A DNA stretch of 64,000 nucleotides. It comes from Dyadobacter psychrotolerans. Lineage in GTDB: Bacteria > Bacteroidota > Bacteroidia > Cytophagales > Spirosomataceae. The stretch lies in contig NZ_SMFL01000003.1 in NCBI RefSeq assembly GCF_004349265.1, positions 124,001 through 188,000 of the forward strand, written 5' to 3'. Positions within the stretch are counted from its first letter, which is position 1, and each line of letters opens with the position of its first letter. Both the position numbers and the translations under genes were made by a program. The notes beneath the pieces are model-generated. The model did not search any database. It worked only from the letters and a program-made list of their open reading frames with translations, and was not told the origin of the DNA. This document shows positions 9,701 to 17,637 of this stretch, in pieces.

Positions 9701-10126
9701 AGCACCCATTCTGTCGCTGTTCAGAATTTGTCCCTGCCCCGAAGAAACAACAACTTCATTCAATTGAACATCTCCCGAAGCAAGTTCAAGATTCAACGCG
9801 TACGGCTCACCAAGTTTAAGGTAGATGTCGTTATACGTTTTAGGCGAAAAACCAACGAAGCTAACGGTAACCTTATAAGGCCCGCCAATTCGCATGTTTG
9901 GAATGCTGTAATTTCCGCTACCTGTAACCGAAGTTCCATACTCAGTTCCCGAAGGTCCGTGAATGGCTACGACAGTTGCACCCGGAAGAGACTCTTTCCC
10001 GTCGGTTACCGTACCATTAAGAGAAGAAGTTGTTACCTGAGCATACAGCTGTCCGCTCAAGATAGACAATGAAAATACGAGCAACGCAGTAAACGCTGCC
10101 CTGAAAAGTAAACTTTTCCTGTTCAT
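6755..10126 (-). CDS. TonB-dependent receptor with carboxypeptidase-like regulatory domain (Oar-like)
   Basis: Predicted outer-membrane active transporter or adhesin-like receptor, 1123 residues. Order: signal peptide (to about residue 30, ending GQLYAQ), a carboxypeptidase-D-regulatory/CNA-B-like beta-sandwich (about 33-115), a plug domain (about 120-240, with ITRMTPQ-like and NFTIDGADFNNSFG segments), then a long beta-barrel ending in the aromatic FSVRYIFN. The segment around LGGPIIKNKLFFFVNYE is typical of Oar-type receptors. The ATG at 10126 (MNRKSLLF) is chosen because it starts the signal peptide. No SusD partner or TonB/ExbBD gene is nearby, so this is not a classical SusCD pair; the ligand is unknown. 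Confidence 0.9.
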   Translation of the reverse strand: MNRKSLLFRAAFTALLVFSLSILSGQLYAQVTTSSLNGTVTDGKESLPGATVVAIHGPSGTEYGTSVTGSGNYSIPNMRIGGPYKVTVSFVGFSPKTYNDIYLKLGEPYALNLELASGDVQLNEVVVSSGQGQILNSDRMGAVTNIGRGQIQVMPSVTRSINDLTRMTPQANGSSVAGGNYRQNNFTIDGADFNNSFGIGGNLPAGGSPISLDALDEISVSIAPYDVRQSGFIGSSINAVTRSGNNTFSGSAYRYWRSEKQQGDKVGDEEFTRPPFNFEQIGFRLGGPIIKNKLFFFVNYETENQPKQVQTNFAATATSGPGSFGSASNIVRPLASELDAISNFLRTNYGYETGPYDNYNTEIKRNKFLARIDWNINSKHRLNVRYSQVEGGEPTAPSTSTTGSGFSFPTGGGRTSNTMLWFKNSNYYQQANFYSAAVELNSQLGSKFANVLRGTYTFQNDSRESESSIFPFVDILKDGTSFASFGYEPFSYGNLRKVKMYSFVDNLTWIAGKHSFTAGLQADFSTTTNGFQRFGTSAYVYASWNDFATGAKPINFAQTFSLSPGYAQAFPSFKFAQYSAYIQDDITVSKNLKVSLGLRADLPTYPDVSEVRSNPLVANLTFANGEKINTGILPKSAIMLSPRVGFNYDVLGDRTLQLRGGTGIFTGKIPFVWIVSQAGDAGMLQVTTSASGAANTPGAFNPDPGAYRPATVPPAGTIIPGTVSAMANGFKFPQSWKSSLGIDKKLGAGFVVSIDAIYNKDLNTAIFRNANLVNPTALNVAGYADNRMIYPNLTKDKYVNPLTSATLSASNPAPSTPVANGDTRGTQALNTTVVDNGSKGHYFSVTGKVEKQFSNGFFAMLAYTRSEAKNLSDGSGDQPLSAWQANETVNGGNTPTLGYAGFVLPERVTAYVSYRKEYIKHLATTLSVAYNGSIAGRFSYLYAKDFNRDGYVGNDLIYIPRDASEITFAPKTIGTGTEAVTYTAQQQSDAFFAYVDQDDYLSKHKGQYAERNGAKLPWRNQIDVKFLQDIFINIGKSRNTIQVGVDIFNFGNLLNSSWGKYKIVNAPSILDVTNVAALVPGGTVKPIFQLQTDRGKLATETFRNNVSTTSTYFMQFSVRYIFN

Positions 10127-10517
10127 AAAATTTGGGATTGTTTTGAAAAATGAGTTAGGCCCATCGGTTGATGACAAACAAATTATGCCGCAAAATAAGT
10201 TTTTTTTTAGTTCTTAAACAAAGTACCAAATCCTACTAAAATGCTATACTATTGCACATAACTGCCTGATTTATTGGAATAATACAGAAATTCATATTTA
10301 TAATTAAACATCGGTCACATTATGTTTTTATTAAGATTCAATCTCTGTTATTTTTTTTCTTTAAAAGAATTCCTGCCGACCTTTACCGCACGTGTCAATA
10401 ACCTGTCCTTGGGCAATTTTGCACGGATAAAGGTTCTAAAATCGAACAATTGCTACATTAAGAAATTGTTAACAGGTGTAATTTTAGTTAAAGTGTAAAA
10501 TTTTCTAATTTTTTTTC
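10127..10517. other. 391-bp divergent intergenic region
   Basis: Very AT-rich spacer between the TonB receptor and the alpha/beta hydrolase, with a T10 tract near 10200 and a T-rich tract near 10350-10362. It must carry both promoters, but there is no exact TAnnTTTG at a convincing position and no hairpin or small ORF that I would call. Confidence 0.5.
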
Positions 10518-11288
10518 ATGATGCATTTAAATTTCAAAAAAATAGGAGAAACCGGACCCGCGATCGTTATACTTCACGGTGTTTTTGGATTCTTAGACAA
10601 CTGGCTTACAGTAGGTAAAACAATCTCAGATCATGGCTATCAGGTGTATCTGGTTGATCAGCGAAACCATGGCCGTTCTCCTCATGAAGGCAGCCTGAAT
10701 TACGAAACTTTTGCAAGTGATCTGAAAGAATTCCTCGCTCAGCAAGGGCTAACATCGCCTGTTTTGTTAGGACATTCCATGGGAGGAAAAACGGTTATGG
10801 AATATGCAGTAACTTACCCGGGTACTTATGAAACGCTCGTGATAGCCGATATTGGTCCCAAAGCTTACCCTATTCATCACCGAAAAATACTGGCGGGTTT
10901 AAATACGATCAAACTTGAAGAGATCGAAAACAGGCAGCAGGCAGACGATGCCCTGGCAGCTTACGAGCCACTGCTCCCGGTTCGTCAGTTTTTATTAAAA
11001 AATCTTTACAGGAAAGATGAAGGTGGTTTTGGCTGGCGGTTCAATTTACCGTTACTAACCAATGAAATGGCAAATGTAGGAAGGGAAATTGTTTCAGAAA
11101 TGACCATAGACGTGCCAACAATGTTTATGCGCGGCGATAAGTCAGACTACATTCAGGATGAAGACTGGGAAGGAATCCTGAAATTATTTCCTAATGCAAA
11201 ACTGGAAACGATCGAAAATTCAGGGCACTGGATACAGGCAGAACAGCCAAAAGCTTTTGTAAAAGCCCTGATCGACTTTCTTACCTGA
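10518..11288 (+). CDS. Alpha/beta-fold hydrolase (YbfF/ABHD11-like esterase)
   Basis: 256-residue cytoplasmic serine hydrolase. The oxyanion HG is at residues 20-21, DQRNHGRSP near 47-55, the nucleophile elbow GHSMGG gives Ser87, an acid is likely near Asp207, and the catalytic His is near 237 in NSGHW. The pattern and length match YbfF-type esterases that act on acyl-thioester or small ester substrates; the true substrate is unknown. A second ATG one codon downstream could also serve as start. It stands alone, convergent with a small lipoprotein gene. Confidence 0.88.
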   Translation: MMHLNFKKIGETGPAIVILHGVFGFLDNWLTVGKTISDHGYQVYLVDQRNHGRSPHEGSLNYETFASDLKEFLAQQGLTSPVLLGHSMGGKTVMEYAVTYPGTYETLVIADIGPKAYPIHHRKILAGLNTIKLEEIENRQQADDALAAYEPLLPVRQFLLKNLYRKDEGGFGWRFNLPLLTNEMANVGREIVSEMTIDVPTMFMRGDKSDYIQDEDWEGILKLFPNAKLETIENSGHWIQAEQPKAFVKALIDFLT

Positions 11289-11300
11289 CGATATTATCTT

Positions 11301-11720
11301 TTAATTTCGGAGATATTTATAACGGGCACCATCGCAGTAAGTGACAATTATTTCATCATTTTTCCATTCCATTTCCCAGGTTTCGCAGTAAATACAGTCA
11401 ACCAGGGAGCATAATGGATTGGTAAGTGAAGGATTGGTGCGTACATCCAAAGTCTTGCCGTTAATCAGCACGTTTTTGGGAGAACAGCAAACGGCAAGTC
11501 CATCCTTGTCGAGAATTGTTCCGTCGGTCCCGAATATCCGCGTTTCAGATGGCTTGAAATCCACTTTTTCCCAAAATTTCTTTCCGTAGGTTCCTTTTTC
11601 AATTTCTGCCAGTCTCCATGTTCCGGAAATGGAAGCAAAATTTGGAGTAGCTTCATCGCTGTCCTTTTTGCAGGAAAGTAAAAGGAATAAAAACAGTAAA
11701 ACAGATAGTTGTCGTAACAT
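11301..11720 (-). CDS. Small cysteine-rich lipoprotein, unknown function
   Basis: 139 residues. The N-terminus is a lipoprotein signal with a lipobox ending LLLSC (Cys17) followed by a charged KKDSDE stretch. The mature part begins SISGTWRLAEIEKG, like the first strand of lipocalin-type folds found in many Bacteroidota lipoproteins. It has six further cysteines (a CC pair, then four in the C-terminal third), which could form disulfides outside the cytoplasm. I do not recognise a specific family. Confidence 0.7.
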   Translation of the reverse strand: MLRQLSVLLFLFLLLSCKKDSDEATPNFASISGTWRLAEIEKGTYGKKFWEKVDFKPSETRIFGTDGTILDKDGLAVCCSPKNVLINGKTLDVRTNPSLTNPLCSLVDCIYCETWEMEWKNDEIIVTYCDGARYKYLRN

Positions 11721-11726
11721 TGCATT

Positions 11727-11734
11727 TAACTTTG
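11727..11734 (+). promoter_or_regulatory. Bacteroidota -7 element (TAACTTTG) for the RsmI-like gene
   Basis: Exact TAnnTTTG match 68 bases before the ATG at 11803, just upstream of the divergent lipoprotein start. A TTG at 11709-11711 is a weak -33 candidate (15-base spacer). Confidence 0.4.
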
Positions 11735-11802
11735 CTTAATTATTATGACAATTTCTGAGCTGAAATGGTTGGAAAGGATGTTTGATATTATTAAAAAAAA
11801 TT

Positions 11803-12507
11803 ATGAATTCTAAGAATTTATCGCTCTATCTAATTCCTACTGTACTTGCCGAGTATACTTCCGATAAGGTATTAAGCCCTCAGATAGCCGATGCCATTAT
11901 AAATCTGGATACTTTTTTTGTCGAAAACATAAGAACTGCCCGTCGGTTTATAAGCGGATTAAAACTGGGGAAGGTAATAGATGAACTTACATTTATTGAG
12001 TTAACCAAGGACACTCCTGCCGGAGAAACAAGACAACAGCTGCTGGATCTGACCAAAAATGCCGGTATTATTTCGGAAGCAGGCTGCCCGGGTGTGGCCG
12101 ATCCGGGTGCAGTTGCGGTGAGGCTGGCCCACGAAATTGGCATATCGGTTGTACCGCTGGTGGGTCCTTCGTCCATTTTGCTTGCTTTGATGGCTTCAGG
12201 AATGAGCGGACAGTCCTTCGCTTTTCATGGATATCTACCTATAGATAAGGCGGATCGAAAAAAGATGATCCAGCAGCTCGAGAGGGAAGCGCAAATACGA
12301 AACCAAACGCAGATCTTTATGGAAACTCCTTTCCGAAATAATCAGCTTATGGAGGCCGTTTTGGAAACCTGCCAGCCGGACACGCGACTATGTGTTGCAA
12401 GCAGTATCACAGCTGTTGATGAGTTTATCAAAACGTTGTCAATCAGACATTGGAGAAAAGATAAACCTGATCTGCATAAAAAACCTACTATTTTTTTGAT
12501 AGGTTAA
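11803..12507 (+). CDS. SAM-dependent methyltransferase, tetrapyrrole-methylase/RsmI-like
   Basis: 234 residues. The protein follows the RsmI (16S rRNA 2'-O-ribose methyltransferase) plan: LSLYLIPT at the start, FFVENIRTARRF, then EAGCPGVADPGA near residues 89-100 (the SAM-binding loop), VVPLVGPSSILLALMASG near 118-135 and FMETPFRNNQL near 174. It is shorter than true RsmI (about 275-290) and lacks its C-terminal extension, so it is probably the paralogue that Bacteroidota carry besides rsmI; its RNA target is uncertain. The ATG at 11803 is chosen over an upstream TTG. Confidence 0.82.
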   Translation: MNSKNLSLYLIPTVLAEYTSDKVLSPQIADAIINLDTFFVENIRTARRFISGLKLGKVIDELTFIELTKDTPAGETRQQLLDLTKNAGIISEAGCPGVADPGAVAVRLAHEIGISVVPLVGPSSILLALMASGMSGQSFAFHGYLPIDKADRKKMIQQLEREAQIRNQTQIFMETPFRNNQLMEAVLETCQPDTRLCVASSITAVDEFIKTLSIRHWRKDKPDLHKKPTIFLIG

Positions 12508-12639
12508 TTTCCGCCTCCAGATAGTGAATATCAGTTAAAAAGTCATTTTCAATTAAAACTGTTTTCATTTTTTCCAACCCTACTATACATTTCCGGGTCA
12601 TTCAAACGTGTATTGGTTATTTACTAAACAAGAGGTAAA

Positions 12640-13350
12640 ATGAAAAAATGGATAATATGGATGGGTCTGGCACTCTTTCCCGGATTGTATTCCTGTACTG
12701 ACGATAATTTGAACGGAGCAGTTATGCTCGATAACAAGTTTGAACAAACTGTGGAGGGCTGGGCTGCGGGCTTTGCCGAATACAGTTCTGCTACGGACTC
12801 GGCAAGCCTGGAAAAAGCCGCCGGAAGAGCCCGGCTGCCGGCTGTGCTGGATTCGACCATATATGGTTTTAAAATCCAGAGTCACAACCGGAGCGACGAT
12901 ATGTTTATGTACTTAAAACGAAAAATATCCGGACTGACACCCAACGGAAATTACAATGTTGTTTTTGATATAACACTTGGAACGCCTTATACAGACAAAG
13001 GTATCGGTGCAGGCGGGTCACAGGGAGGTGCAACTTACATTAAGGCCGGTGCCTCCAACAAAGAGCCCGTAGCAACTTTAACATCCGGGTTTTACAGTTT
13101 TAATCTGGACAAAGGAAATCAATCAGAGAACGGCAAAGAAATGGTCGTTTTAGGAAATATTTCAAATGGATTGGAAGCGGATGGTTACAAGCTCGTGCAG
13201 CGTTCCAACGGAGGAGCACCGGTTCCGGTAACCGCAAATGCAAACGGTGAAATCTGGCTCTGTGTTGGAACAGACTCCGGTTTTGAAGGATTAACCGTTT
13301 TGTACTACGACAGAATCCGGACAACCATTATCGAAAGAACAGCAAACTAA
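12640..13350 (+). CDS. Hypothetical lipoprotein
   Basis: 236 residues with a lipoprotein signal whose lipobox ends LYSC (Cys19), followed by TDDN. The mature protein is glycine- and serine-rich with alternating strands (for example YNVVFDITLGTP and EIWLCVGTDSGFEGLTVLYYDRI), suggesting an all-beta carbohydrate-binding-like sandwich. No catalytic motif is seen and I do not recognise the family. It forms a single-gene unit closed by the hairpin at 13365. Confidence 0.7.
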   Translation: MKKWIIWMGLALFPGLYSCTDDNLNGAVMLDNKFEQTVEGWAAGFAEYSSATDSASLEKAAGRARLPAVLDSTIYGFKIQSHNRSDDMFMYLKRKISGLTPNGNYNVVFDITLGTPYTDKGIGAGGSQGGATYIKAGASNKEPVATLTSGFYSFNLDKGNQSENGKEMVVLGNISNGLEADGYKLVQRSNGGAPVPVTANANGEIWLCVGTDSGFEGLTVLYYDRIRTTIIERTAN

Positions 13351-13364
13351 TTTCCTTAATTTCG

Positions 13365-13406
13365 AAACTGCCATTACAATGTATGTTATTGTAGTGGCAG
13401 TTTTTT
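13365..13406 (+). terminator. Rho-independent terminator after the lipoprotein gene
   Basis: A 16-bp stem (13365-13380 with 13388-13403, one G-U pair) has a 7-base loop and is followed by a T run. Confidence 0.85.
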
Positions 13407-13502
13407 GTATCTATCAAAAGCAAGTCGCAGCAGAACAGTTTGCCGGCAGTTTTGTAACTTCGGCACTTAATTCCGGTACAAGCCGGAAAAAGCTTTAAAT
13501 AA

Positions 13503-14141
13503 ATGATACAAATAAAATCTTTTACTTTTAATCCGTTTTCGGAAAACACCTATCTTCTTTACGATGAAACTGGGGAAGCGGTAATCGTTGATCCTGGTTG
13601 TTATGGTGCAGAAGAAACCAGCCAGTTATACGGTTTTATTGAAAGTCATAATTTAGCCCCTGTACGTATTATCAACACACATGCACACATCGACCACGTG
13701 TTAGGTGTGGCGGCCGTAAAAGCAAAATATAATATTCCTTTTTTATTGCATATAATTGATGAGCCACTGTTAAAAGCCGTCAGAACTTACGCACCTAATT
13801 ATGGTTTTCCTGCATTTGATGAACCGGAAATAGATGGTTATCTGGATGAGGGCAGCATTGTAACGTTTGGAAATTCTTTACTGAAAGTGATTTTTGTGCC
13901 CGGCCATGCGCCTGGTCATATTGCATTTGTAAGTGATGAACAAAGATTTGTGATTGGCGGGGATGTTCTTTTCCGGCAGAGTATCGGCCGCACGGATCTG
14001 CCAGGCGGAGATTTCGATACACTCATTGGCAGTATAAAAAACAAGCTTTTTACGCTTCCGGACGATTACACCGTTTATGCAGGCCACATGGGTCCTACGA
14101 CAATTGGTTTTGAAAAGAAAAATAACCCGTTTTTGAAATAG
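13503..14141 (+). CDS. MBL-fold metallo-hydrolase (glyoxalase II-like)
   Basis: 212 residues, cytoplasmic. The zinc-binding THAHIDH motif (His60, His62, Asp64, His65), PGHAPGH near residue 135, GGDVLFRQSIGRTDLPGGD near 151-169 and the last ligand in AGHMGPTTIG near 196 are all present. This subgroup hydrolyses thioesters such as S-lactoylglutathione or related acyl thiols; the exact substrate is not shown and the organism need not use glutathione. It lies 34 bases upstream of pssA on the same strand, so the two may be cotranscribed. Confidence 0.88.
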   Translation: MIQIKSFTFNPFSENTYLLYDETGEAVIVDPGCYGAEETSQLYGFIESHNLAPVRIINTHAHIDHVLGVAAVKAKYNIPFLLHIIDEPLLKAVRTYAPNYGFPAFDEPEIDGYLDEGSIVTFGNSLLKVIFVPGHAPGHIAFVSDEQRFVIGGDVLFRQSIGRTDLPGGDFDTLIGSIKNKLFTLPDDYTVYAGHMGPTTIGFEKKNNPFLK

Positions 14142-14175
14142 GTAAATCCATTATTGCTTACATCCTGCCCAAATC

Positions 14176-14880
14176 ATGATCAGAAGAAATTTACCGAATG
14201 CGCTTACCTGCGGCAATCTTTTGTGTGGCTGCATTGGTATTGTCGAAGTTTTTCATGGCAATATTGTTTTATCCTGTTATCTAATAGGCGTCGCGCTCAT
14301 CTTTGACTTTTTCGATGGCTTCCTGGCTAGACTTTTAAAAGTAAGCTCCCCTATTGGCCGTGATCTGGATTCATTGGCTGACATGGTGACCTTTGGTGTT
14401 TTGCCTTCGGTGATCGTATTTCAGTTGTTAATGGGAAGCACTCCAAAAAATATGGACGAAATATGGAAACCCTATCTCGCCTTCTTTATCGCGATTTTCT
14501 CCGCAATACGTCTGGCAAAATTCAATAACGATCCCCGCCAAAGCGATACTTTCATTGGAGTTCCAACGCCGGCAAACGCCCTACTGATCGGTTCGCTACC
14601 CGTTATCGTACATCAATATGGAGCGATTTGGGAGCAAATTATTGTCAATACCAGTAATCTGCTTATTCTAACCTTTGTGATGTCATTTTTACTCGTGGCC
14701 GAACTGCCGTTGCTGGCTTTAAAGTTTAAGGCATTTGGATGGAAAGGTAATGAAATACGTTATTCTTTTATTCTGATCAGCGCTTTACTTTTGATCTTTT
14801 TTCAGATTCTTGCAATTCCTGTGATATTGATTTTGTACATATTTGTCTCGCTGCTGTCCAATTTATCGAAAACTAACTGA
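14176..14880 (+). CDS. pssA: CDP-diacylglycerol--serine O-phosphatidyltransferase
   Basis: Integral membrane enzyme that transfers phosphatidyl from CDP-diacylglycerol to serine, the first step to phosphatidylethanolamine. 234 residues with about six to seven membrane helices. The complete CDP-alcohol phosphotransferase signature is visible: Asp44, Asp47-Gly48, Ala51-Arg52, Gly61, Asp65 and Asp69 with canonical spacing. TCGNLLCG near the N-terminus is typical of the Bacillus-type PssA. No decarboxylase (psd) is next to it. Confidence 0.9.
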   Translation: MIRRNLPNALTCGNLLCGCIGIVEVFHGNIVLSCYLIGVALIFDFFDGFLARLLKVSSPIGRDLDSLADMVTFGVLPSVIVFQLLMGSTPKNMDEIWKPYLAFFIAIFSAIRLAKFNNDPRQSDTFIGVPTPANALLIGSLPVIVHQYGAIWEQIIVNTSNLLILTFVMSFLLVAELPLLALKFKAFGWKGNEIRYSFILISALLLIFFQILAIPVILILYIFVSLLSNLSKTN

Positions 14881-15014
14881 CTTAATTGGTAACAAAAACT
14901 TTTTGTTGCAATTTTGCAAGCCCTGCGTATTCAAGCTATGAAAAGCAGACGATTATGTAACCTGGCTGAACCACATTACCTGACTTTAAGCTATTACTTT
15001 TTCTTATTCATTTT

Positions 15015-16016
15015 ATGATTTATTCCCGAATTACCGGTCTTGGATATTACGTGCCCGACAACGTTGTAACAAACAATGATCTGACCAAATGGATGGAGAC
15101 ATCGGATGAATGGATTCAGGAACGTACCGGGATTAAAGAGCGCAGGTACTTCGAACATGGAAAGGACACCAATTACAGCATGGCAACCGCCGCCTCACGC
15201 CAGGCACTGGAACGTGCAGGTCTTTCTCCAAATGACATAGATGTAATCGTTTATGCCACAATCACCCCGGACTACTTTTTCCCGGGATCTGCTTTTTTGA
15301 TGCAGCGGGAATTACAGATGGATGGCAAGCCGGTGATTGATATCCGTGAGCAGTGTTCAGGTTTTGTATATGCACTTTCCATAGCGGACCAGTTTATTAA
15401 ATCAGGAATGTACAAATCCGCGCTTGTGGTAGGCTCAGAAATTCAGTCGTCCTGGATAGACAAGAGCACGGCAGGAAGAAATACGGCAGTAATTTTTGGT
15501 GATGGTGCGGGAGCAGCGGTTCTGCAGACTACGAAAGATCCAGGTCATTCTATTTTATCCACACACCTTCATGCCGACGGAAGGTTTGCGGAAGATCTTT
15601 ATGTGAAAGAGCCAGGCAGCAGCCGTCCGGGTCGTACTGCAACAAAAGAGATGATTGAAGAAGGTGGTTTTAATGTATATATGAATGGAAACGCTGTTTT
15701 CAAACATGCGATTGTAAAATTCGGAGAGGTAATCAATGAAGCTTTGAGCGCTAACGGATATCAGTCTTCTGATATAAACTTACTGGTTCCTCATCAGGCC
15801 AACATCCGTATCAGCGATTACGTAAGACAGCAAATGGGATTATCGGAAGATCAGGTTATCAACAATATCCAGCGCTTCGGAAATACAACTGCTGCATCAA
15901 TTCCAATTGCACTTTCGGAAGCATGGGAAATGGGCAAGTTAAAAGATGGGGATCTTATATGCCTTGCCGCATTTGGTAGTGGTTTTACCTGGGCCTCTGC
16001 ACTAATTCGCTGGTAA
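15015..16016 (+). CDS. fabH: 3-oxoacyl-ACP synthase III (KAS III)
   Basis: Condenses acetyl- or branched acyl-CoA with malonyl-ACP to start fatty-acid synthesis. 333 residues; catalytic Cys114 in EQCSGF, His260 in PHQAN and Asn290 in FGNTTAAS form the Cys-His-Asn triad. The N-terminal TGLGYYVPDNVVTN is typical. It is not in a plsX-fabH operon here; its neighbours are pssA (135 bases upstream) and a convergent CoA-binding protein. It may be one of several FabH paralogues. Confidence 0.9.
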   Translation: MIYSRITGLGYYVPDNVVTNNDLTKWMETSDEWIQERTGIKERRYFEHGKDTNYSMATAASRQALERAGLSPNDIDVIVYATITPDYFFPGSAFLMQRELQMDGKPVIDIREQCSGFVYALSIADQFIKSGMYKSALVVGSEIQSSWIDKSTAGRNTAVIFGDGAGAAVLQTTKDPGHSILSTHLHADGRFAEDLYVKEPGSSRPGRTATKEMIEEGGFNVYMNGNAVFKHAIVKFGEVINEALSANGYQSSDINLLVPHQANIRISDYVRQQMGLSEDQVINNIQRFGNTTAASIPIALSEAWEMGKLKDGDLICLAAFGSGFTWASALIRW

Positions 16017-16042
16017 CTTTAAAACAATTAAAATAATTTTCC

Positions 16043-16402
16043 CTAATACTGACCGACAGATAACATTACCAGTGTACAGCCCTGTACTGGTACGATATTT
16101 ATAGAACTCAGTATGCTTTCAAATTCGGGATTTTCGGTTCCGGGATTAAAGATGACACGTTTGGGATTCAGAGATATGATATAATCGTAATACTCTGGCT
16201 GGTGGCTGGGATTAATGTAGAGTGTAACCGTATCTACGTCGGTCCATGCAACTTTTTCCAAATGTATTTCCTGCCCAATGGCGAAACCCTTTCTACGGCC
16301 AAGCAATAGAATCGGATGCCCCATAGCAGTTAATCTCTGAGCAGCTAAGTAAGCGTATCTGGAAGGATTTGAAGATGCTCCGACAATTAAGGTGCGTTTC
16401 AT
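16043..16402 (-). CDS. CoA-binding domain protein (YccU-like)
   Basis: 119 residues forming a single Rossmann-like CoA-binding domain: TLIVGASSNPSRYAYLAAQRL at the N-terminus (the nucleotide loop), INPSHQPEYY near 65 and VIFNPGTENPEF near 85-96. These small proteins bind CoA or a related nucleotide; no catalytic activity is established. It is shorter than YccU (about 135) and ends in VQGCTLVMLSVGQY. Single-gene unit. Confidence 0.82.
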   Translation of the reverse strand: MKRTLIVGASSNPSRYAYLAAQRLTAMGHPILLLGRRKGFAIGQEIHLEKVAWTDVDTVTLYINPSHQPEYYDYIISLNPKRVIFNPGTENPEFESILSSINIVPVQGCTLVMLSVGQY

Positions 16403-16538
16403 TATAGTGTAGTTAAATAAATAAAAGTGAGAATAAATTTCATCACTGATGCTGTAAAAAAGCCTAAAGGTAAATTTTTATCACAAGAATCATGCCAGGA
16501 TTTCAGTAAGACACAAACAACATTATTATACTAAAAAA

Positions 16539-17111
16539 ATGAATGAGTCAAATGTAAGTCGGAGTTATTGGAACGAAAAGTGGGCTAGGATCATCTTCGC
16601 AGAAATTGAAAATGCTCCTCATTATGAAGTTTCTAACTATGGAAGACTGAAAAGCTTTCAAAACAACCCTAAGGATGGAGCTGTTATAAAAGGATCAGTG
16701 ATACAGGGATACAGGTCGCTTAATATCAGGGCGAGTGGTGGAAAGACAATCAATCGTTATGTACATAAGCTGGTTGCGGAATATTTTGTTGACAAAACAA
16801 GTGATGACCATGCTTTCGTCATCCACATCGATTTTGAAAAGCAGAACAACTACTATGAGAATCTCAAATGGGTAACCAAGGCAGAGATGATCGAGCACAA
16901 CAAAGAGAATCCGGCTTTCATCAACAGAGTAATTCCAAGGAGAACGAAGAACTACAAGCTAACAGAGAGTAAAGTTCGTATTATCAAAAAGCTTTTGAAA
17001 AACGACAACAATCGTTTGAAAATGATTGCCAAGCAATTTGGTATTACACACACACAGCTAAACCGGATCAGATCAGGCGAAAACTGGAAACATGTAACGA
17101 TTGAAGATTAA
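16539..17111 (+). CDS. NUMOD4/HNH endonuclease-like protein with C-terminal HTH
   Basis: 190 residues. Order: a NUMOD4-type start (WARIIFAEIENAPHYEVSNYGRLKS, about residues 9-35, given here only as its ends WARIIF and YEVSNYGRLKS), an HNH_3-like core with VHKLVAEYF near 75 and HIDFEKQNNYYENLKWVT near 99-116, and a C-terminal resolvase-like helix-turn-helix (ESKVRIIKKLL to SGENWKHV). Such free-standing genes resemble phage and intron homing endonucleases. The usual NHIDGNK core reads IHIDFEK, so nuclease activity may be weakened. No intron or phage gene surrounds it. Confidence 0.8.
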   Translation: MNESNVSRSYWNEKWARIIFAEIENAPHYEVSNYGRLKSFQNNPKDGAVIKGSVIQGYRSLNIRASGGKTINRYVHKLVAEYFVDKTSDDHAFVIHIDFEKQNNYYENLKWVTKAEMIEHNKENPAFINRVIPRRTKNYKLTESKVRIIKKLLKNDNNRLKMIAKQFGITHTQLNRIRSGENWKHVTIED

Positions 17112-17120
17112 CGGTGAGAA

Positions 17121-17417
17121 CTACTTTCCCGCGAGTGTAGAAACCGTATAACCGCTCCCGTTCAAACCTTCCTCGTAGTCAACGGACAAGCCGACGACAT
17201 ACATTAGGTGCCTTCTGTCAATATAAACCCTGATCCCCTCTATCAGGTAAAGTTGATCGAAGTCAGTTTGTGTATCAAAGCCAAGAAGAAAAGTACCGCT
17301 GCACGCTCCCCCCTTCAATCCTACCCTTAACCCGTAGGTGCCAGGTATCTTGTTTGCGAGAAGGGTTGAGATTATCTCAGCTTTGGCTTTTTCTGTAATT
17401 TGTATCGGGTCTTCCAT
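17121..17417 (-). CDS. HesB/IscA-family protein lacking the C-terminal Cys pair
   Basis: 98 residues. The start (ITEKAKAEIISTLL), YGLRVGLKGGACSGTFLLGF and LSVDYEEGLNGSGYTV follow the A-type iron-sulfur carrier fold. Only one of the three conserved cysteines is present (in GGACSG). The segment that normally carries CGCG is replaced by the short tail STLAGK. It therefore probably cannot hold an Fe-S cluster in the usual way and may be a divergent family member common in Bacteroidota. It is convergent with the HNH gene (9 bases apart). Confidence 0.83.
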   Translation of the reverse strand: MEDPIQITEKAKAEIISTLLANKIPGTYGLRVGLKGGACSGTFLLGFDTQTDFDQLYLIEGIRVYIDRRHLMYVVGLSVDYEEGLNGSGYTVSTLAGK

Positions 17418-17595
17418 TGTCCGGATTATTATGGCTTTGGTTCACTTCGGCAAAACCAGCAAGTTAGCCGGAATTTCAGGCTCAGCATTACTGATCTTGG
17501 TTATTTCAAAAGAACATAACACAGCTAACATCATTTTTTCAGATTGAATTCGTTCAATTGACATAATTCTTCGGATTAATTTTGAGTTAATCTCG

Positions 17596-17603
17596 TAATT
17601 TTG
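17596..17603 (+). promoter_or_regulatory. Bacteroidota -7 element (TAATTTTG)
   Basis: Exact TAnnTTTG match 34 bases before the ATG at 17638. No well-placed -33 TTTG. Confidence 0.4.
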
Positions 17604-17637
17604 GCTTTATTCAATACCAATAATATTGTATTAACCC

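Noticed and set aside
6755..10126. Several open frames of 60-150 codons antisense to the TonB receptor, including one at 9617-10072 on the plus strand
   Set aside because: They have no start context, no recognisable domain and low-complexity composition; they are by-products of the codon usage of the receptor gene.
12598..12885. Two overlapping minus-strand open frames opposite the lipoprotein gene at 12640
   Set aside because: The plus-strand frame has a clear lipobox signal and terminator; the antisense frames have neither start signals nor protein-like composition.
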